Assembly: GCF_964199755.1 (NCBI RefSeq)
Contig: NC_133917.1
Coordinates: forward strand, 2,983,501 to 3,047,500
DNA: 64,000 nt
Direction of reading: 5' to 3'
Source of the DNA: Larus michahellis
Taxonomy: Eukaryota; Chordata; Aves; Charadriiformes; Laridae
Shown: positions 38,201-50,039 of the stretch, piece after piece
Layout of the letters: every line of letters starts with the position of its first letter
Position numbering within the stretch: position 1 is the stretch's first letter
Translations under genes and position numbers: made by a program
The notes under the pieces: model-generated
Database searches by the model: none
Told to the model about the DNA's origin: nothing
The model's input: the letters and a program-made list of their open reading frames with translations, nothing else

Positions 38201-41200
38201 GATGGTGGCACTGAAGGGCATCAAGAAGGTGATGGCTCAGGGCAGCATCGGGGTGGCCCCGGGCATGAACAGGTAAGGAGCGCAGTGGTCAACGGGGCAC
38301 AGCCTGAGGTGGGCAGGGCACCTTGGCCCCAGCTCATCCCTCGTCTCTGCGTGTCCCCACCAAAGGCAACAGGTTTCCCTACTGGCCCAGCGGCTCTCAG
38401 GGGGCCCAGCTGTTTCCGAGATGCAGAATCATTTGCTGGCAGGGAGCGGGCAGGTGAGTGGGGTGTCCGGGCAGGGGGACAGCGGTCCTCTCGGGGCTTG
38501 GGTCCTAGCCAGGCAGGAGCTGCTCTGGACGGTGGGTTCACGGTCCCCTGGGGAGGTGGGGGCTGTGGAGAGGGGACAGGGGGGCACCACAGAGGGGGAA
38601 TGGTGTGGTGCATGTCCTCAATGCTCCCCCCTCTGCCAGGAGAGGAGCGGCACCGACCCGACGCAGGCCCGTCCCAACCCACCCACCTTCGCGCAGGGCG
38701 TCATCAGTGAGTACCGATGTGGTGGGGGGACCAGGGTAGTGCTGGCCGGGTCTCATCCTGCCCGTGCAGGCTGGGCTGAGCAGAGCTGTGGCCAGGCTCG
38801 CTCCGGAGCCAGGATCCCTGCTGAGCTGAGCCCTCTCCCCACTCCCGCAGACGAGGCCGACCAGCGGCAGTACGAGGAGTGGCTCTTCCACACGCAGCAG
38901 CTCCTGCAGATGCAGCTGAAGGTGCTGGAGGAGCAGATTGGGGCCCACCGCAAGTCACGCAAAGCCCTCTGTGCCAAGCAGCGCACTGCTAAGAAAGCTG
39001 GGCGGGAGTTCCCCGAGGCTGATGCCGAGAAGCTGAAGCTGGTGACGGAGCAGCAGAGCAAGATCCAGAAGCAGCTGGACCAGGTAGGGCTCTGTGGGTG
39101 GGTGGGCGCCCTGTCCTGTCCCAGGTGCGAACGTCTCATCCCTGGCATTAATTTCATGCCATCGCGGCGCTAATGTCCCACTGTCCCGGGCAGGTACGGA
39201 AGCAGCAGAAGGAGCACACCAACCTCATGGCCGAGTACCGCAACAAGCAGCAGCAGCACCAGCATCAGGCCTCGGCCGTCATGGCCCTGAGCCCCTCGCA
39301 GAGCCCCCGTCTCATGTCCAAGCTCCCTGGGCAGTTGCTCTCGGCGCACGGTGTCCAGCAGCCGGCGGGGGCTGTGGTGGGCGCGCAAGGCCTCGGCCAG
39401 CAGCCGGGACAGCCCACGGGGCTGCGCCTGCCCCAGGGTGGCGTGTCCATGGCCGTGCAGCAGGGCCTGTCCTTCATGGGCCAGCAAGCCGTGGGGAACG
39501 CCCCGGTGCCCGGCACCTCCAACGCCTTCTTCGCTGGGAACCCTGCGCTCCGTGGGCTGGCTGCCGACAGTCGCCTGATGCAGGAGAGGCAGCTCCAGAG
39601 GATGCAACTGGCCCAGAAACTGCAGCAGCAGAACATGCTGGGACAAGCGTCGCTGCAGCAGCAGCCGGGTGTGATGGGACAGGCCTCCATGCAGCAACAA
39701 GGCGTGATGGGACAAGCGTCGATGCAGCAACAGGGTGTGATGGGACAGGCCTCCATGCAGCAGCCAGGCGTGATGGGACAGGCATCGATGCAGCAATCGG
39801 GTGTCATGGCACAAGCATCAATGCAGCAACAGGGCATCATGGGTCAGGCGTCCATGCAGCAGCCGGGTGTCATGGGTCAGGCGTCCATGCAGCAGCCGGG
39901 TGTCATGGGTCAGGCGTCCATGCAGCCGCAGGGAATCATGGCGCAGACGTCCATGCAACAGCCGGGCATCATGGGACAAGCTTCAATGCAGCAGCCGGGC
40001 GTTATGGCACAGACGTCGATGCAGCAGCAGGCTGTCATGGCACAGACGTCCATGCAGCAGCCGGGCGTGATGGGACAAGCATCCATGCAACAGCCGGGCG
40101 TCATGGGACAAACCTCGATGCAGCAGCCTGGCGTCATGGCACAGACATCGATGCAGCAGCCCGGAGTGATGGGCCAAGGCTCGATGCAGCCGGCGGCCAT
40201 GGTGGGGCAGCCCAGCCTGCTGGGGCAGCAGCAGCCAGCGCCGGCCCCGCAGCCGGGCGCCGTGGGGCAGCCCATGGTGCCGAAGCAGCCAGGGCTGATG
40301 GGCAGCCAGCAGAGCCTGCTGGTGCAGCAGCTCTCACCCCAGCAGCAGCCGGGCTTGCTGGGCCACGCGCAGGCACCAGGGCTGCAGCACCAGGCGGTGC
40401 TGGGTCACCCCCCGCCCCAGCGCCAGGTCCTCCTGGCCCCCCACCAGCAGCGGGTGCTGGGCTCGCCCCAACTGGCGCCGCAGACTCCGGGGATGCTGGG
40501 CCACCGGCTTATGCTGTCCCAGCAGCTGGGGCAGTCGCGGACGCTGCTGGCCCCGCAGCAGCAGCAACAGCAGCAGCAGCAGCAGCAGAACTCGGCAGCC
40601 GCCCAGCCAGGGCTCCTGGGGCTGGGCCAGGGGCAGCCCCCGATCCAGCACTTTCCACAGCACGGGGCAGTGGGCCAGGCCCCCTCCGTGCTGCACCTGA
40701 GTCAGGGAATGCAGCCGGCCCCAGCGGTCCTGGCTGCCAAGGACCAGCCCGGAGGAGCGGACGGCAGCACCCTGCCTGCTGAGGGCAGTGAGAGCGGGGG
40801 GCAGCTGCATGGGGCCCCCCAGGAGCAGCAGGGAGCCCTCAACCCCCCCAGCCTGGGTGGCTCGGAGCCTCCAGCCCCCAAGCACCAGGCTGAGCTGGGG
40901 CAGGGCCAGCAGCTCCTCTTGGCCTCCCCACAGCCAGGTGTCCTGGGCTCACAGCCGACGCTGCGGGCAGCCCCCGTGCAGCCAGGCACCCTGCTTGCCC
41001 CGCCGCTGCAGAGTCCTGGGGCTGCCCGCCCCGAGCTGTCCCAGCAGCACGGAGATGCCACCGGGTTGGCAGAGCCACCACTGGGCTGCGGGACTGGGCA
41101 GGCGCAGGGCATGGCGCTGCCGCAGGCACCGCGGCCCCTGGAGCAGCCAGGCAAGGGGCCGTCGGGCTCGCTGCAGGGCCAGCCGCAGCCCCCACGGCTC

Positions 41201-44200
41201 CAGAGCCCCGGGCAGCACAAAGTGGGGCCAGCGGTGCCATCACCGGGCATGGCCGCGCTCCCCCCAGGCCTCCTGGGGCAGGTGCCGGGGCCGGTGATGG
41301 GCCAGATCCGGGCGCAGCTCCAGGGTGTCCTGGCCAAGAACCCGCAGCTGCGGCACCTGACGCCCCAGCAGCAGCAGCAGCTCCAGGCCCTCCTGGTGCA
41401 GCGGCACCAGCAGAGCCTGCTGCAGCAGAGCCAGGCGCTCCGGCCCCCTGGACCTTTCTCCGGGCAGGCCCCGGACCACGGCTCCCCAGCCACCCACCAG
41501 CCCCCTCGTCCCCTGGGACCCCTCTTCCAGCCGCGGCCAGGTGCCCTGGCGGAGGCGCAGAGCGGCTTTGCAGCCGAGCAGGGGCGGGTGCTGGCAGGGC
41601 AGCCCCCCCAGCAGCCCCTGGCCGAGCTGGTGCAGGCAGCCTTGGCTGCCCGTGGCCCCCAGCCTGGCCTTGTCAGGCTACCCACGCCGCCGGCCCCCTC
41701 GCCCCTGGGCTGTGCACCCCAGCACCTGGCTAGCCCAGAGCAGAGCCCCCAAGAGCCAAAGAAGACATCGCCAGGGGTCCCGGTGTCTGACCCCAGCCCT
41801 GCAGCACCAGCGGAGCAGGGGCTGGCACCCACACTGAGCAGCACCCTCCCTGACCCAGCACACGGGCCCTGGGACCCCGAGGCACCCAGTGTGGACCCAG
41901 CCGACCCTGGCGAGACCCACATCAATGGGGCTGTGCCGGAGGGGACCCCCACGGCAGGCGAGTCCCCCAAGGTGTTGGTGAAGCAGGAGCCGAAGGAGGA
42001 GGTGGCGGCAGCGGCACAATGTGAGCTGGACGGGGCTGAGGCGTCAAAGCCAGAGGCCAACGGGGACTCCGGGGCCAGCCAAGCCAACAGCCTGCTGGCA
42101 CCGGGCGGCCGCACCGAGGCCGGGCACCTCCTGCTGCAGAAGCTGCTGCGAGCCAAGAACGTGCAGCTCTCGGCGCAGAGCCCGGGCGAGCTCAACGGGC
42201 ACACGGAGAGCCGGGGTGCTGGGATAGAGCCACGGCTGCAGCCAGTGCTGCTGGGCCGGGAGGTGAGCGGGGTGCCACCGGGCAGGAGGGCAGGTGGTGG
42301 CCACAGGGCCACGCTCAGCACGGCTCCCGCTCTCCTTTCCTTCTCCAGGATCCCTCTATTGCCAGGAAGCCAGCGGCCACCAAGCCCAAGCGAGTGCAGA
42401 AGGGCAACGAGCGGGTCCCAGCATCCCGCAAGAAGCTGCGGAAGGACGAGGGGCTGCGTCCCGGCGAGGCCCTCATGAAGCAGCTGAAACAGGTATGGCC
42501 ACGGGCTTGGGGCATGGTGGGGGGCTGCTGGCTGCCCCTTGTCCCCTCCTCACCACTCTGCCCCCAGGAGCTGTCACTGCTGCCATTGACGGAGCCAACC
42601 ATCACGGCCAACTTCAGCCTCTTCGCGCCCTTCGGCAGCAGCCCCATCAACGGGAAGAGCCAGCTGCGGGGTGCCTTCGGCAGTGCCGTGCTCGACAGCG
42701 TGCCCGACTATTACTCCCAGCTGCTCACCAAGGTGAGGGGGGGTTGTTCCCCTGTGTATGTCCCCCCTCCCCCTGCCCCTGCCCCAGGCTGGAGGTCCTG
42801 GGCCACCCCACCATGCTCACCCCACCGTCTTCCCCCAGAACAACCTCAGCAACCCGCCCACGCCGCCCTCCTCACTGCCCCCCACGCCGCCCCCCTCCGT
42901 GCAGCAGAAGATGGTGAATGGTGTCACGGTCCCCGAGGAGCTGGGCGAGCAGCCCAAGGATGCCGACGCGACCCGCGAGCCCCACGGCCAGAAAGGTGAG
43001 CATGGCTGGCGTAAGAGTGGCGCAGAGTTCCTGCTCCTGCCTGTTATGGCACTGTGACACCCGTCTCTCCACGCAGATACGCCGGCTGTGGAGGTGAAGA
43101 GCCTGGACCTGCTGGCAGCTCTGCCCACTCCACCGCACAACCAGACTGAGGACGTCAGGTGAGCTGCAGTGGACCCCCCAGTCCCCCCATGGTGACACCA
43201 GCCCCCTCCATGGGTGACGCCAGCCCCTGCGGCCCGTGACATCTCCTTCCCCGCAGGATGGAGAGCGACGATGAGAGCGACTCCCCTGACAGCATCGTCC
43301 CTGCCTCGTCCCCCGAGAGCGTGCTGGGCGAGGAGCTGCTCCGCTTCCCCCTTCTCAGCGAGGCCAAGCCGGAGCTGGAGGAGCGTGTGCTGTCTCCCAT
43401 CATCCCTATCATTCCCCGGGCCAGTATCCCAGGTGGGCTGGACCGCGCTGGGGGAGCGCAGGGACTAGACCAGGAGCAGGGCAGGGCAGGAGCGTCTGTG
43501 GTGCATGTGGACCAGGTCGGGGGGGGTCTGTGGGGGACATGTGGACCGGGCAGGAGGAGGTCTGTGGGGTGTAGAGACTGGTTGGGGGTACGGTAGGGCA
43601 GGGAGGTGGTCTGCAGGGTGCATAAATCAGGTGGGAAGGTATCTGTGCAGTATATGGACAGGGCAGGAGGGGGCTCCTGGATGTGTGGGCTGGGGGGGGG
43701 GGGGGGGGGCGGGCAGGAGAAGGGTCCCTGGCAACGTGGGCTGAGGGGAAGGGATCTGTGGGGTGTGCTGCACCTGGGCAGCAGAGCCTTGAGTGTCACC
43801 CCTTGTGTCGAGCCTTGGCTCCCGAGGGTCCCCCAGCCGCTCCCCGAGGGTTTCCCGTTGGTGCTGCGTGTCCTGTCCCCATAACCACACCCCAGTCTCT
43901 GCCCCACGTGAGGCGATGGTTCCCAGCAGCATTTCTGCAGGGGTCAGGGGTGGCTGGGTGGGCTTGTGGGTGGCTGTTGGTGGGGTTGGGACTGTGCAGC
44001 TCTGACCCCCCTTTTCCCACACCAGTGTTCCCCGACACAAAGCCTTACGAGGCTGCGGAGCCCTTTGGGACACTTCCTGGGAAGGTGGGGGCAGCGGGCC
44101 CAGGCACCCCCTGGGAGAAGGGCAAGAGCAGCGAGGTCTCCGTCATGCTGACGGTGTCTGCAGCAGCCGCTAAGGTGAGCGAGGGGACAGGGGGAGGCGA

Positions 44201-44472
44201 GACTCTTGGGGTCTCAGCAGTCACCCCGTGTGGTGGCATCTGGGGTCCGGGACCCATTCTATCCTCTTCTTGCCCAGAACCTCAACGGGGTGATGGTGGC
44301 CATGGCCGAGCTGCTGAGCGTGAAGATCCCCAGCTCCTATGAGGTGCTGTTCCCAGACGGCCCCATGCGAGCGGCTGTGGTCGAGGCCAAGAAAGTGGAC
44401 ACAGACATGGCTGGTGAGCATTTGCCTTGTCCCCGCGGGCTCCCCCATGTCCCCTGGCAGGGCACCCCATGA

Positions 44473-44558
<86 letters not shown>

Positions 44559-47500
44559 GCAGGGGTGCTCGGTGGCAAGGAGAAGGTGGCACTGGCCGGG
44601 AAGGTGCCGGACGGCAGCTCCGAGTGGCTGAAGCAGTTTGACGCGGTGCTGCCGGGGTACAGCCTCAAGGGCGAGCTGGACCTCCTGACGCTGCTCAGAC
44701 AGGTCAGTGACCACACTGACCTGGGAGTGGTCGGTGTGGTCAGAGTGGTGGTCCCCCCAGGGCCGTGACCCTGGGAGAGGGATATCGGGCTATCTGCAAG
44801 GCGGTGGTAATGTGGGGGTGCAGGTGGGGGGGCCCTTTGGGACTAATTGTGACCAATCGTGACCACATAGAAAGGTGTGCGGGGTCCCTGTAGGTCCCCC
44901 ATGATTGCAGGGTGGTGCAGGGGGTTCCCTGGGGGGACGGGTCCCCCCCTGCGGAGAGGTGCCGAGTCTCCCAGGACTGCATGGAGGGGTCAGGGAGGTC
45001 CTTGCAGGGCTGGGAGCATGGCGGGGTGCTGTGGGGTGCCTGCAGGGCCAAGGACCCCTCACTGTCATGTACGGGGAGGTTGGGGGTCCCCACCCCTGGG
45101 ACCCTCTGACTTGTGCCCCTCTCCCTGGTGCCGCAGGAGAGCCCTGCACCCGAGAAGACCCTGCACCACTGCTACGTCAACAACGTCTCCAACCTGGACG
45201 TGCGGCAGCTCTCCGTCATGCCCCAGGAGCCCTCACCCCCGCTGTCCCCCTCTGTTCCCTCCCCTTCCAGCCCCACTGAGGCCGCCAGGGTCCCCGACCC
45301 CGAGGCAGCTCACGAGGCAGCCCCGGCCCCCCCTTCACCCCTGCCGCCAGCCCCCTCACCAGCCCCCCAGGAGGAAGGGGCCGCAGCCCCCCACTCGCCA
45401 CCCCGCTTCAAGCCACGCTCGCGGCCGCCGGAGGACGGGGATGAAGCGCGTCCCCGGCTGAAGAAGTGGAAGGGAGTGCGGTGGAAACGGCTGCGCTTCC
45501 TTGTCACCATCCAGAAAGGGGGGGCCAAGCGGGATGGTGACAAGGAGATCGCGGAGTTCATCGACAAGCTGGGCACCACCCTGCGCCCTGAAAAGGTGCC
45601 ACGGGACCTGCGCAAGTGCTGTTTCTGCCACGAGGAAGGTGATGGGGCCACGGATGGGCCGGCCCGCCTGCTCAACCTCGACCTTGACCTCTGGGTCCAC
45701 CTGAACTGTGCCCTGTGGTCCACGGAGGTCTACGAGACGCAGGGGGGGGCTCTGATCAACGTGGAGGTGGCCCTGCACCGCGGGCTGCTCACCAAGTGCT
45801 CCCTGTGCCAGAAAACCGGCGCCACCAACAGCTGCAACCGCATCCGCTGCCCCAGCGTCTACCACTTCGCCTGCGCCATCCGCGCCAAGTGCATGTTCTT
45901 CAAGGACAAGACCATGCTCTGCCCCTTGCACAAGCTGAAGGGCCCCTGCGAGCAGGAGCTGAGCAGCTTCACCGTCTTCCGACGCGTCTACATCGAACGG
46001 GACGAGGTGAAGCAGATCGCCAGCATCATCCAGCGCGGCGAGCGGCTCCACATGTTCCGGGTGGGCGGCCTGGTCTTCCACGCCATCGGGCAGCTCCTGC
46101 CGCACCAGATGGCCGACTTCCACAGCGTCACGGCTCTCTACCCCGTGGGCTACGAGGCCACGCGCATCTACTGGAGCCTGCGGACCAACAACCGCCGCTG
46201 CTGCTACCGCTGCACCATCTGCGAGAACAACGGCCGCCCCGAGTTCGTCGTGCAAGTCATCGAGCAGGGCCTGGAGGATCTGGTCTTCTCCGACTCCTCG
46301 CCGCAGGGTAAGGGAGCCGTAGGCGCTGGGCACTGCCTTCCTCCAACCCTCGTCCTGCTGATGGGGAGGACGGGGCAATGGGAGATCCCGGGGTGGCTCA
46401 AGCTGGGGTCCACGCTGGCGGGCAGCCTGCAGCAGATCCCCGGCTCCAACCTTCCCTTCGCTTGGCAGCCGTCTGGAACCGGATCATCGAGCCGGTGGCG
46501 ATGATGAGGAAGGAAGCCGACATGCTGCGACTCTTCCCCGAGTACCTGAAGGGCGAGGAGCTCTTTGGCCTCACGGTGCACGCGGTGCTGCGCATCGCCG
46601 AGTCGGTAAGTCCCAGAGAGGGGGGTCTCCTCACCGCACTGGGGGTCAGCCCCGCTGGGAATGGCGCCGGTGGCCGTGCTGGCAGGGTGGGGTGGCCACA
46701 GTGCTGCCGTTTGACCCACGACCCCTCCCCTCCCTCCTCGGCAGCTGCCTGGCGTCGAGAGCTGCCAGAACTACCTGTTCCGCTACGGGCGCCATCCGCT
46801 GATGGAGCTGCCGCTGATGATCAACCCCACCGGCTGCGCCCGCTCCGAGCCCAAGATCCTCACCCACTACAAGCGGTGAGTGGGTCTGGGATCCACCGGG
46901 AGAGCCGGGATCCTTGGGGCATCCCTTGGCGCTGACCCCCTCTTGCTCTACCCCCCCGCAGGCCCCATACCCTGAACAGCACAAGCATGTCCAAGGCCTA
47001 CCAGAGCACGTTCACAGGCGAGACCAACACGCCCTACAGCAAACAGTTCGTGCACTCCAAGTCCTCCCAGTACCGGCGCCTGAAGACGGAGTGGAAGAAC
47101 AACGTCTACCTGGCGCGGTCCCGCATCCAGGGGCTGGGGCTCTACGCGGCCAAGGACATCGAGAAGCACACCATGGTCATCGAGTACATCGGCACCATCA
47201 TCCGCAACGAGGTGGCCAACCGGCGGGAGAAGATCTACGAGGAGCAGGTGGGGCTCCGGTGGACGTTGGGGGGTCTGGTGGGATGTGGGGGGACTCGGAT
47301 GGGATATTGGGGGACTCGGGTGGGATGTGGGATGTGGGGTGCTGGGTGCAGCCGCTGACACCCTCTTCTTCTCCCCTCCCACCCCCAGAACCGCGGCATC
47401 TACATGTTCCGCATCAACAACGAGCACGTCATTGACGCCACGCTTACGGGGGGCCCGGCCAGGTGAGCATGGGGGGCTTTGGCATGGTGGGACCCCCCCC

Positions 47501-47892
47501 CCCCCCCCCCCCGCCCAGGGAGCAGTGACTGTCCTGCCCCCCGGGTCGCTGCTGACCCCCCCCCCACACCTCTGTGCCCCTCCCCAGGTACATCAACCAC
47601 TCGTGTGCCCCAAACTGTGTGGCCGAAGTTGTGACCTTCGACAAGGAGGACAAGATCATCATCATCTCCAGCCGGCGCATCCCCAAGGGGGAGGAGGTCA
47701 GAGAGGGGAATGGGGTGGCCGGGGGGTGGGGGGCGAGGGTGGCCTGGGGGTGACAATGCCAGGCTCCCTGCCGTGGGTGACTCTCCCATTTCCCCCCAGC
47801 TCACCTACGACTACCAGTTCGACTTCGAGGACGATCAGCACAAGATCCCCTGCCACTGTGGAGCCTGGAACTGCCGAAAGTGGATGAACTAA
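23278..47892 (+). CDS. KMT2D: KMT2D (MLL4) histone H3K4 methyltransferase, 54 coding exons
   Basis: About 5,401 aa (human 5,537). It is the catalytic subunit of a COMPASS-like complex that mono-methylates H3K4 at enhancers. Exons: 23278-23326, 23429-23555, 23638-23867, 23966-24072, 24156-24318, 24446-24611, 24700-24814, 24901-25067, 25188-25978, 26267-26401, 26482-27332, 27557-27670, 28069-28179, 28286-28390, 28603-28784, 28880-29044, 29154-29263, 29355-29402, 29514-29729, 29807-29950, 30041-30157, 30330-30454, 30664-30853, 31107-31181, 31485-31589, 31744-31926, 32241-32325, 32445-32689, 32983-33056, 33137-33187, 33325-35034, 35301-35474, 35558-35706, 35949-38044, 38149-38272, 38366-38453, 38640-38706, 38851-39083, 39194-42262, 42349-42492, 42568-42732, 42839-42995, 43077-43158, 43257-43432, 44026-44174, 44278-44413, 44563-44702, 45137-46307, 46469-46605, 46745-46875, 46962-47247, 47389-47462, 47588-47696, 47800-47892. 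All join in frame. Domain order is PHD cluster, PHD cluster, HMG box, coiled coils and Q-rich region, ePHD, FYRN/FYRC, WDR5-binding GCARSE, SET and post-SET. Start: MDEQK, matching human MDSQK. Confidence 0.96.
23638..25067 (+). other. KMT2D N-terminal ePHD and PHD2-3 coding block
   Basis: Exons 3-8 encode a Cys/His-rich extended PHD (about residues 60-222, from RRCALCNCG to CPEH). It is followed by two PHD fingers, about 227-278 (CSVCDGPGD...CPEC) and 274-325 (CQTC...CKNCRVC). The zinc ligands I checked are present. In the family these fingers help chromatin recruitment. Confidence 0.85.
25423..25542 (+). repeat. 30-bp coding repeat in KMT2D exon 9
   Basis: Four near-identical 30-bp copies encode PPEEPPPLVQ-type decapeptides, inside a longer Pro/Glu/Leu-rich stretch (exon 9, about residues 376-639). 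That stretch is a looser version of the same theme, with PPDELP-like steps. It corresponds to the SPPPEESP repeat region of human KMT2D but has a different unit. Confidence 0.85.
28286..29263 (+). other. KMT2D PHD4-6 coding block
   Basis: Exons 14-17 encode three PHD fingers at about residues 1043-1210. Clear landmarks are DMCVVCGSFGRGAEGH, CDDCDISYHTYCLDPP and CRHCDRWLHAACDSLF. This block is nearly identical to human. In the family it reads the histone H4 tail. Confidence 0.88.
31263..31400. repeat. Nested inverted repeats in KMT2D intron 24
   Basis: Outer arms CGCTCTAGGCG (31315-31325) and its exact complement (31387-31397) enclose inner arms ACTCTATGGT (31349-31358) and ACCATAGAGT (31375-31384). 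GCCTAGAGCGCC also occurs twice as a direct repeat at 31263-31274 and 31388-31399. The sequence could form a two-step hairpin or cruciform. An AGCGCCCTCGCGTGGC CTCF-like match overlaps the right arm. Confidence 0.75.
32983..33187 (+). other. KMT2D HMG-box coding exons
   Basis: Exons 29-30 encode the DWSSRCKQIMKLWRKVP...APYLQKAKDNRAAHRINK segment at about residues 1741-1782, the short HMG-box-like region of KMT2C/D. The next acceptor (CAGCAG, exon 31 at 33325) is a tandem NAGNAG and could include or drop one Gln. Confidence 0.8.
39635..40197 (+). repeat. 33-bp coding minisatellite in KMT2D exon 39
   Basis: Seventeen tandem 33-bp units encode variants of GVMGQASMQQP (about residues 3477-3663). 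Positions vary between G/A, A/T and P/Q/S, and no unit breaks the frame. Human KMT2D at this point has short poly-Q runs and, from memory, no such 11-residue array. Confidence 0.92.
43470..43745 (+). repeat. Degenerate G-rich repeat in KMT2D intron 44
   Basis: Loose repeats of GTCTGTGGGG...ATGTGGACCGGGCAGG with a period of about 45-60 bases, ending in a G homopolymer near 43690-43709. It lies in the longest intron of the 3' half (43433-44025). The boundaries are approximate. Confidence 0.5.
44474..44556 (+). repeat. (CT)n microsatellite forming the exon 47 pyrimidine tract
   Basis: About 80 bases of CT repeat with one interruption end four bases before the CGCGCAG acceptor of exon 47. The microsatellite therefore occupies the polypyrimidine tract and most of intron 46. 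Confidence 0.93.
45616..47892 (+). other. KMT2D C-terminal ePHD, FYRN/FYRC and SET coding block
   Basis: Exons 48-54 encode the C-terminal ePHD (about residues 4895-5000, CCFCHEEGDG to CPLH), FYRN/FYRC (about 5010-5180), the WDR5-binding motif GCARSE (about 5201-5206) and the SET domain. SET shows the RSRIQGLGL, RYINHSCAPNC and LTYDYQF motifs. The post-SET CHCGAWNCRKWMN ends the protein. Catalytic and zinc residues of the family look intact. Confidence 0.93.
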
Positions 47893-48290
47893 CTGGGAAA
47901 AGGGGCTGGGGACCCCGGCCCCCACCTCGGAGGCCTCGCCAAGACCCTCCAGGGCCGCAGGAGGTGCCAGGGTGGCCGGGCAGGCGGCGGCAGCCGGGGC
48001 ACGGAGGCTCCGGCGGGGAGGGCGGCCGCTGCGGAGCCACTTGGCCTTGCCCCAGCGGGACGGACGGACGGACGGATGGACGAACTGGCAACTCAGGGTT
48101 TTCTTTGCTTCGTCCTGCGAGGAAGAGGGGGGGAGGGCCAGCGAGACGCTTCCCCCCCCTCCCCACCCACCGCCCGCCTCCCTCCCTCGTGGGGGAGCCA
48201 CGGGGGAGCAGAGCGATCCCAGCGGAGCCGGAGCGAGTTCGGAGCCGGCCTGGATGATTTTTATTTTTATTTTTAATTATTATTTTTTTT

Positions 48291-48325
<35 letters not shown>

Positions 48326-49735
48326 ACAAAACTAATAATATTTGCTCGCTAATTACCAAGGTAACACAAGACTCCTTGAGCTCGACAATCCGGGCTCTGC
48401 CCCGTCGCACGGCGGCGGGGGCCAGAGCTCGCTCGGTTCCTTTGATCTCTTTTTGTTTGTGCGTGTGGACGAGACCCCGGAGCGCGAGACCCCGGAGCGC
48501 CTGCGGCGAGAGCCCCCGACAGACACAAGGAGCTTCTGCACCCAAACCTACCTCATTTTAAGTGTTAGATTTTTTTTTTATTTTATTTTTCCTTTTTTTT
48601 TTTGGTTTTTTTTTTTTTTTTGGTTCGTTGTTTTTAAATGTGAGCCCCCCCCACCCCCGCGCCCCACCACCCATCCGGGCAGAGCCTCCTGCCACCGGAG
48701 CTGGGGGTCTGTCCCTCTTTCCCCGCCCCCCCCAACTCCTCTGGATGTGGCAGCAAAAGGGCCCCCCCCGAGGAGAAGCAGGGGGGGCTATGGGGGTCCC
48801 CTGCCCTCAGAGGAGGGGGGGGGGGTGTCTCTGCCCTTGTCCCCTGCCCTGGGAGGTCCCAGCCGTGTGACGTGCTAAGGTGTGAGGTGGGGTTGGGGGG
48901 GTGGCAGCCCCGCTCCCCCAGGGCTGGGTGGGGGGCCCCCCCCCTACTTGCCATTGGCACAGGGAGCGGGGGTGGGGGAAGGTTATTTATCTATTTATAC
49001 ATTATATTGTATATACTAGATGGGGGGGGAGGGGGGGCTCTTTGTGCTCTGCTGGGCTGAGATTTGGGGTGCAGGGGCAAGGGGGGGCTGCGGCATTTTT
49101 AAACCCAATCTCCGGGGGGGGGTGTGGGGGGGAGCTGGAACCTCGGAGAACGAAGCAGCGAGTGGGCATTAACACAGCGGGCCCCCCCCTCCCCCCCCCC
49201 ACGGTGCCACCCCCTAGGGCCACCGCCTGCTCCCCCCCTTCTCCCCCCACCATGGAGGGCCCCCCCCCCCTCCCGGGGTGCTCGGAGGGGGGAAGCTGGG
49301 ATCTCTTAACGCACAAACGCACGGCGTGGGGGGGGGGGGGGGGACGGACACCCTCCTGTCCCTGGGGTGGGGCCCCCTCGGGGTCTGGGGCGGGGGGTGG
49401 GGGCGGGGGGGCCGAAGGGGGTCAGTGCCCTCCCCTCCCCCCGGTGGGGCCGGGGCGATCTTTAAAGCTGCTTCCGCAACTCGTCAAAAAGCTGCAAAAA
49501 GGTTTAAGGTAAAAATGTTTAAAAAAAAAAAAAAAAAAAAGAAAAAAAAAAGAAAAAACCACACAAAAAAAAAAAAAAAAAGAGACAAAAAAGCGAGAGT
49601 GGGGGCGGGGGATGAGAAAGTTTTAACAGAAAATATACGAGAAATTTAACTTTCAGAGCTGTACATAGCCGGGGCGTGTAGAAATCCCGTTTTTACCAAT
49701 ACCGAAACCACTGGATGTTATTTTAAAATAAAGCG
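47893..49735 (+). other. KMT2D 3' UTR
   Basis: About 1.8 kb after the stop with no supported ORF. It contains T-rich runs (48250-48325, 48568-48625), C/G-rich stretches and A-runs (49519-49580) shortly before the poly(A) signal. The A-runs are internal to the 3' UTR, not the tail of an inserted retroelement. Confidence 0.7.
49727..49732 (+). terminator. Poly(A) signal of KMT2D
   Basis: AATAAA inside TTTTAAAATAAAGC at the end of an AT-rich stretch. G homopolymers (to about 49808) follow directly. The PRKAG1 start is under 500 bases away. Confidence 0.8.
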
Positions 49736-50039
49736 CGTGAGAAGCCAGGCCGCTGCCTCCCTGCTTGGGGGGGGGCCGGGGCGGGGGGGGGGGGGGGGGG
49801 GGGGGGGGCGGGGGTCGGCCCTCCCGGCGGCTTGAACCCGGCACCGCGGAGGCCCGGCCCGGCCCGGCCCTGAGCGTCCCCCGTGTCGTAACGCCCCCCC
49901 CCGCCTCCCATTTCTGTGCCCCCCAGCTTGGGGGTCCCCCCACCCCCCCGGGGCTGTGGCCCTCCCCCAGAGGACCCCGAGGGGGGTGTGTGTGTGTCCC
50001 CGGGTACCCCGTGTCGTGTGGCCCCTCCCCGCCCCGCCC

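Noticed and set aside
49519-49580. A-rich runs as the tail of a retroposed element
   Set aside because: They are interrupted A-runs within the KMT2D 3' UTR, with no adjoining SINE or LINE body and no target-site duplication seen.
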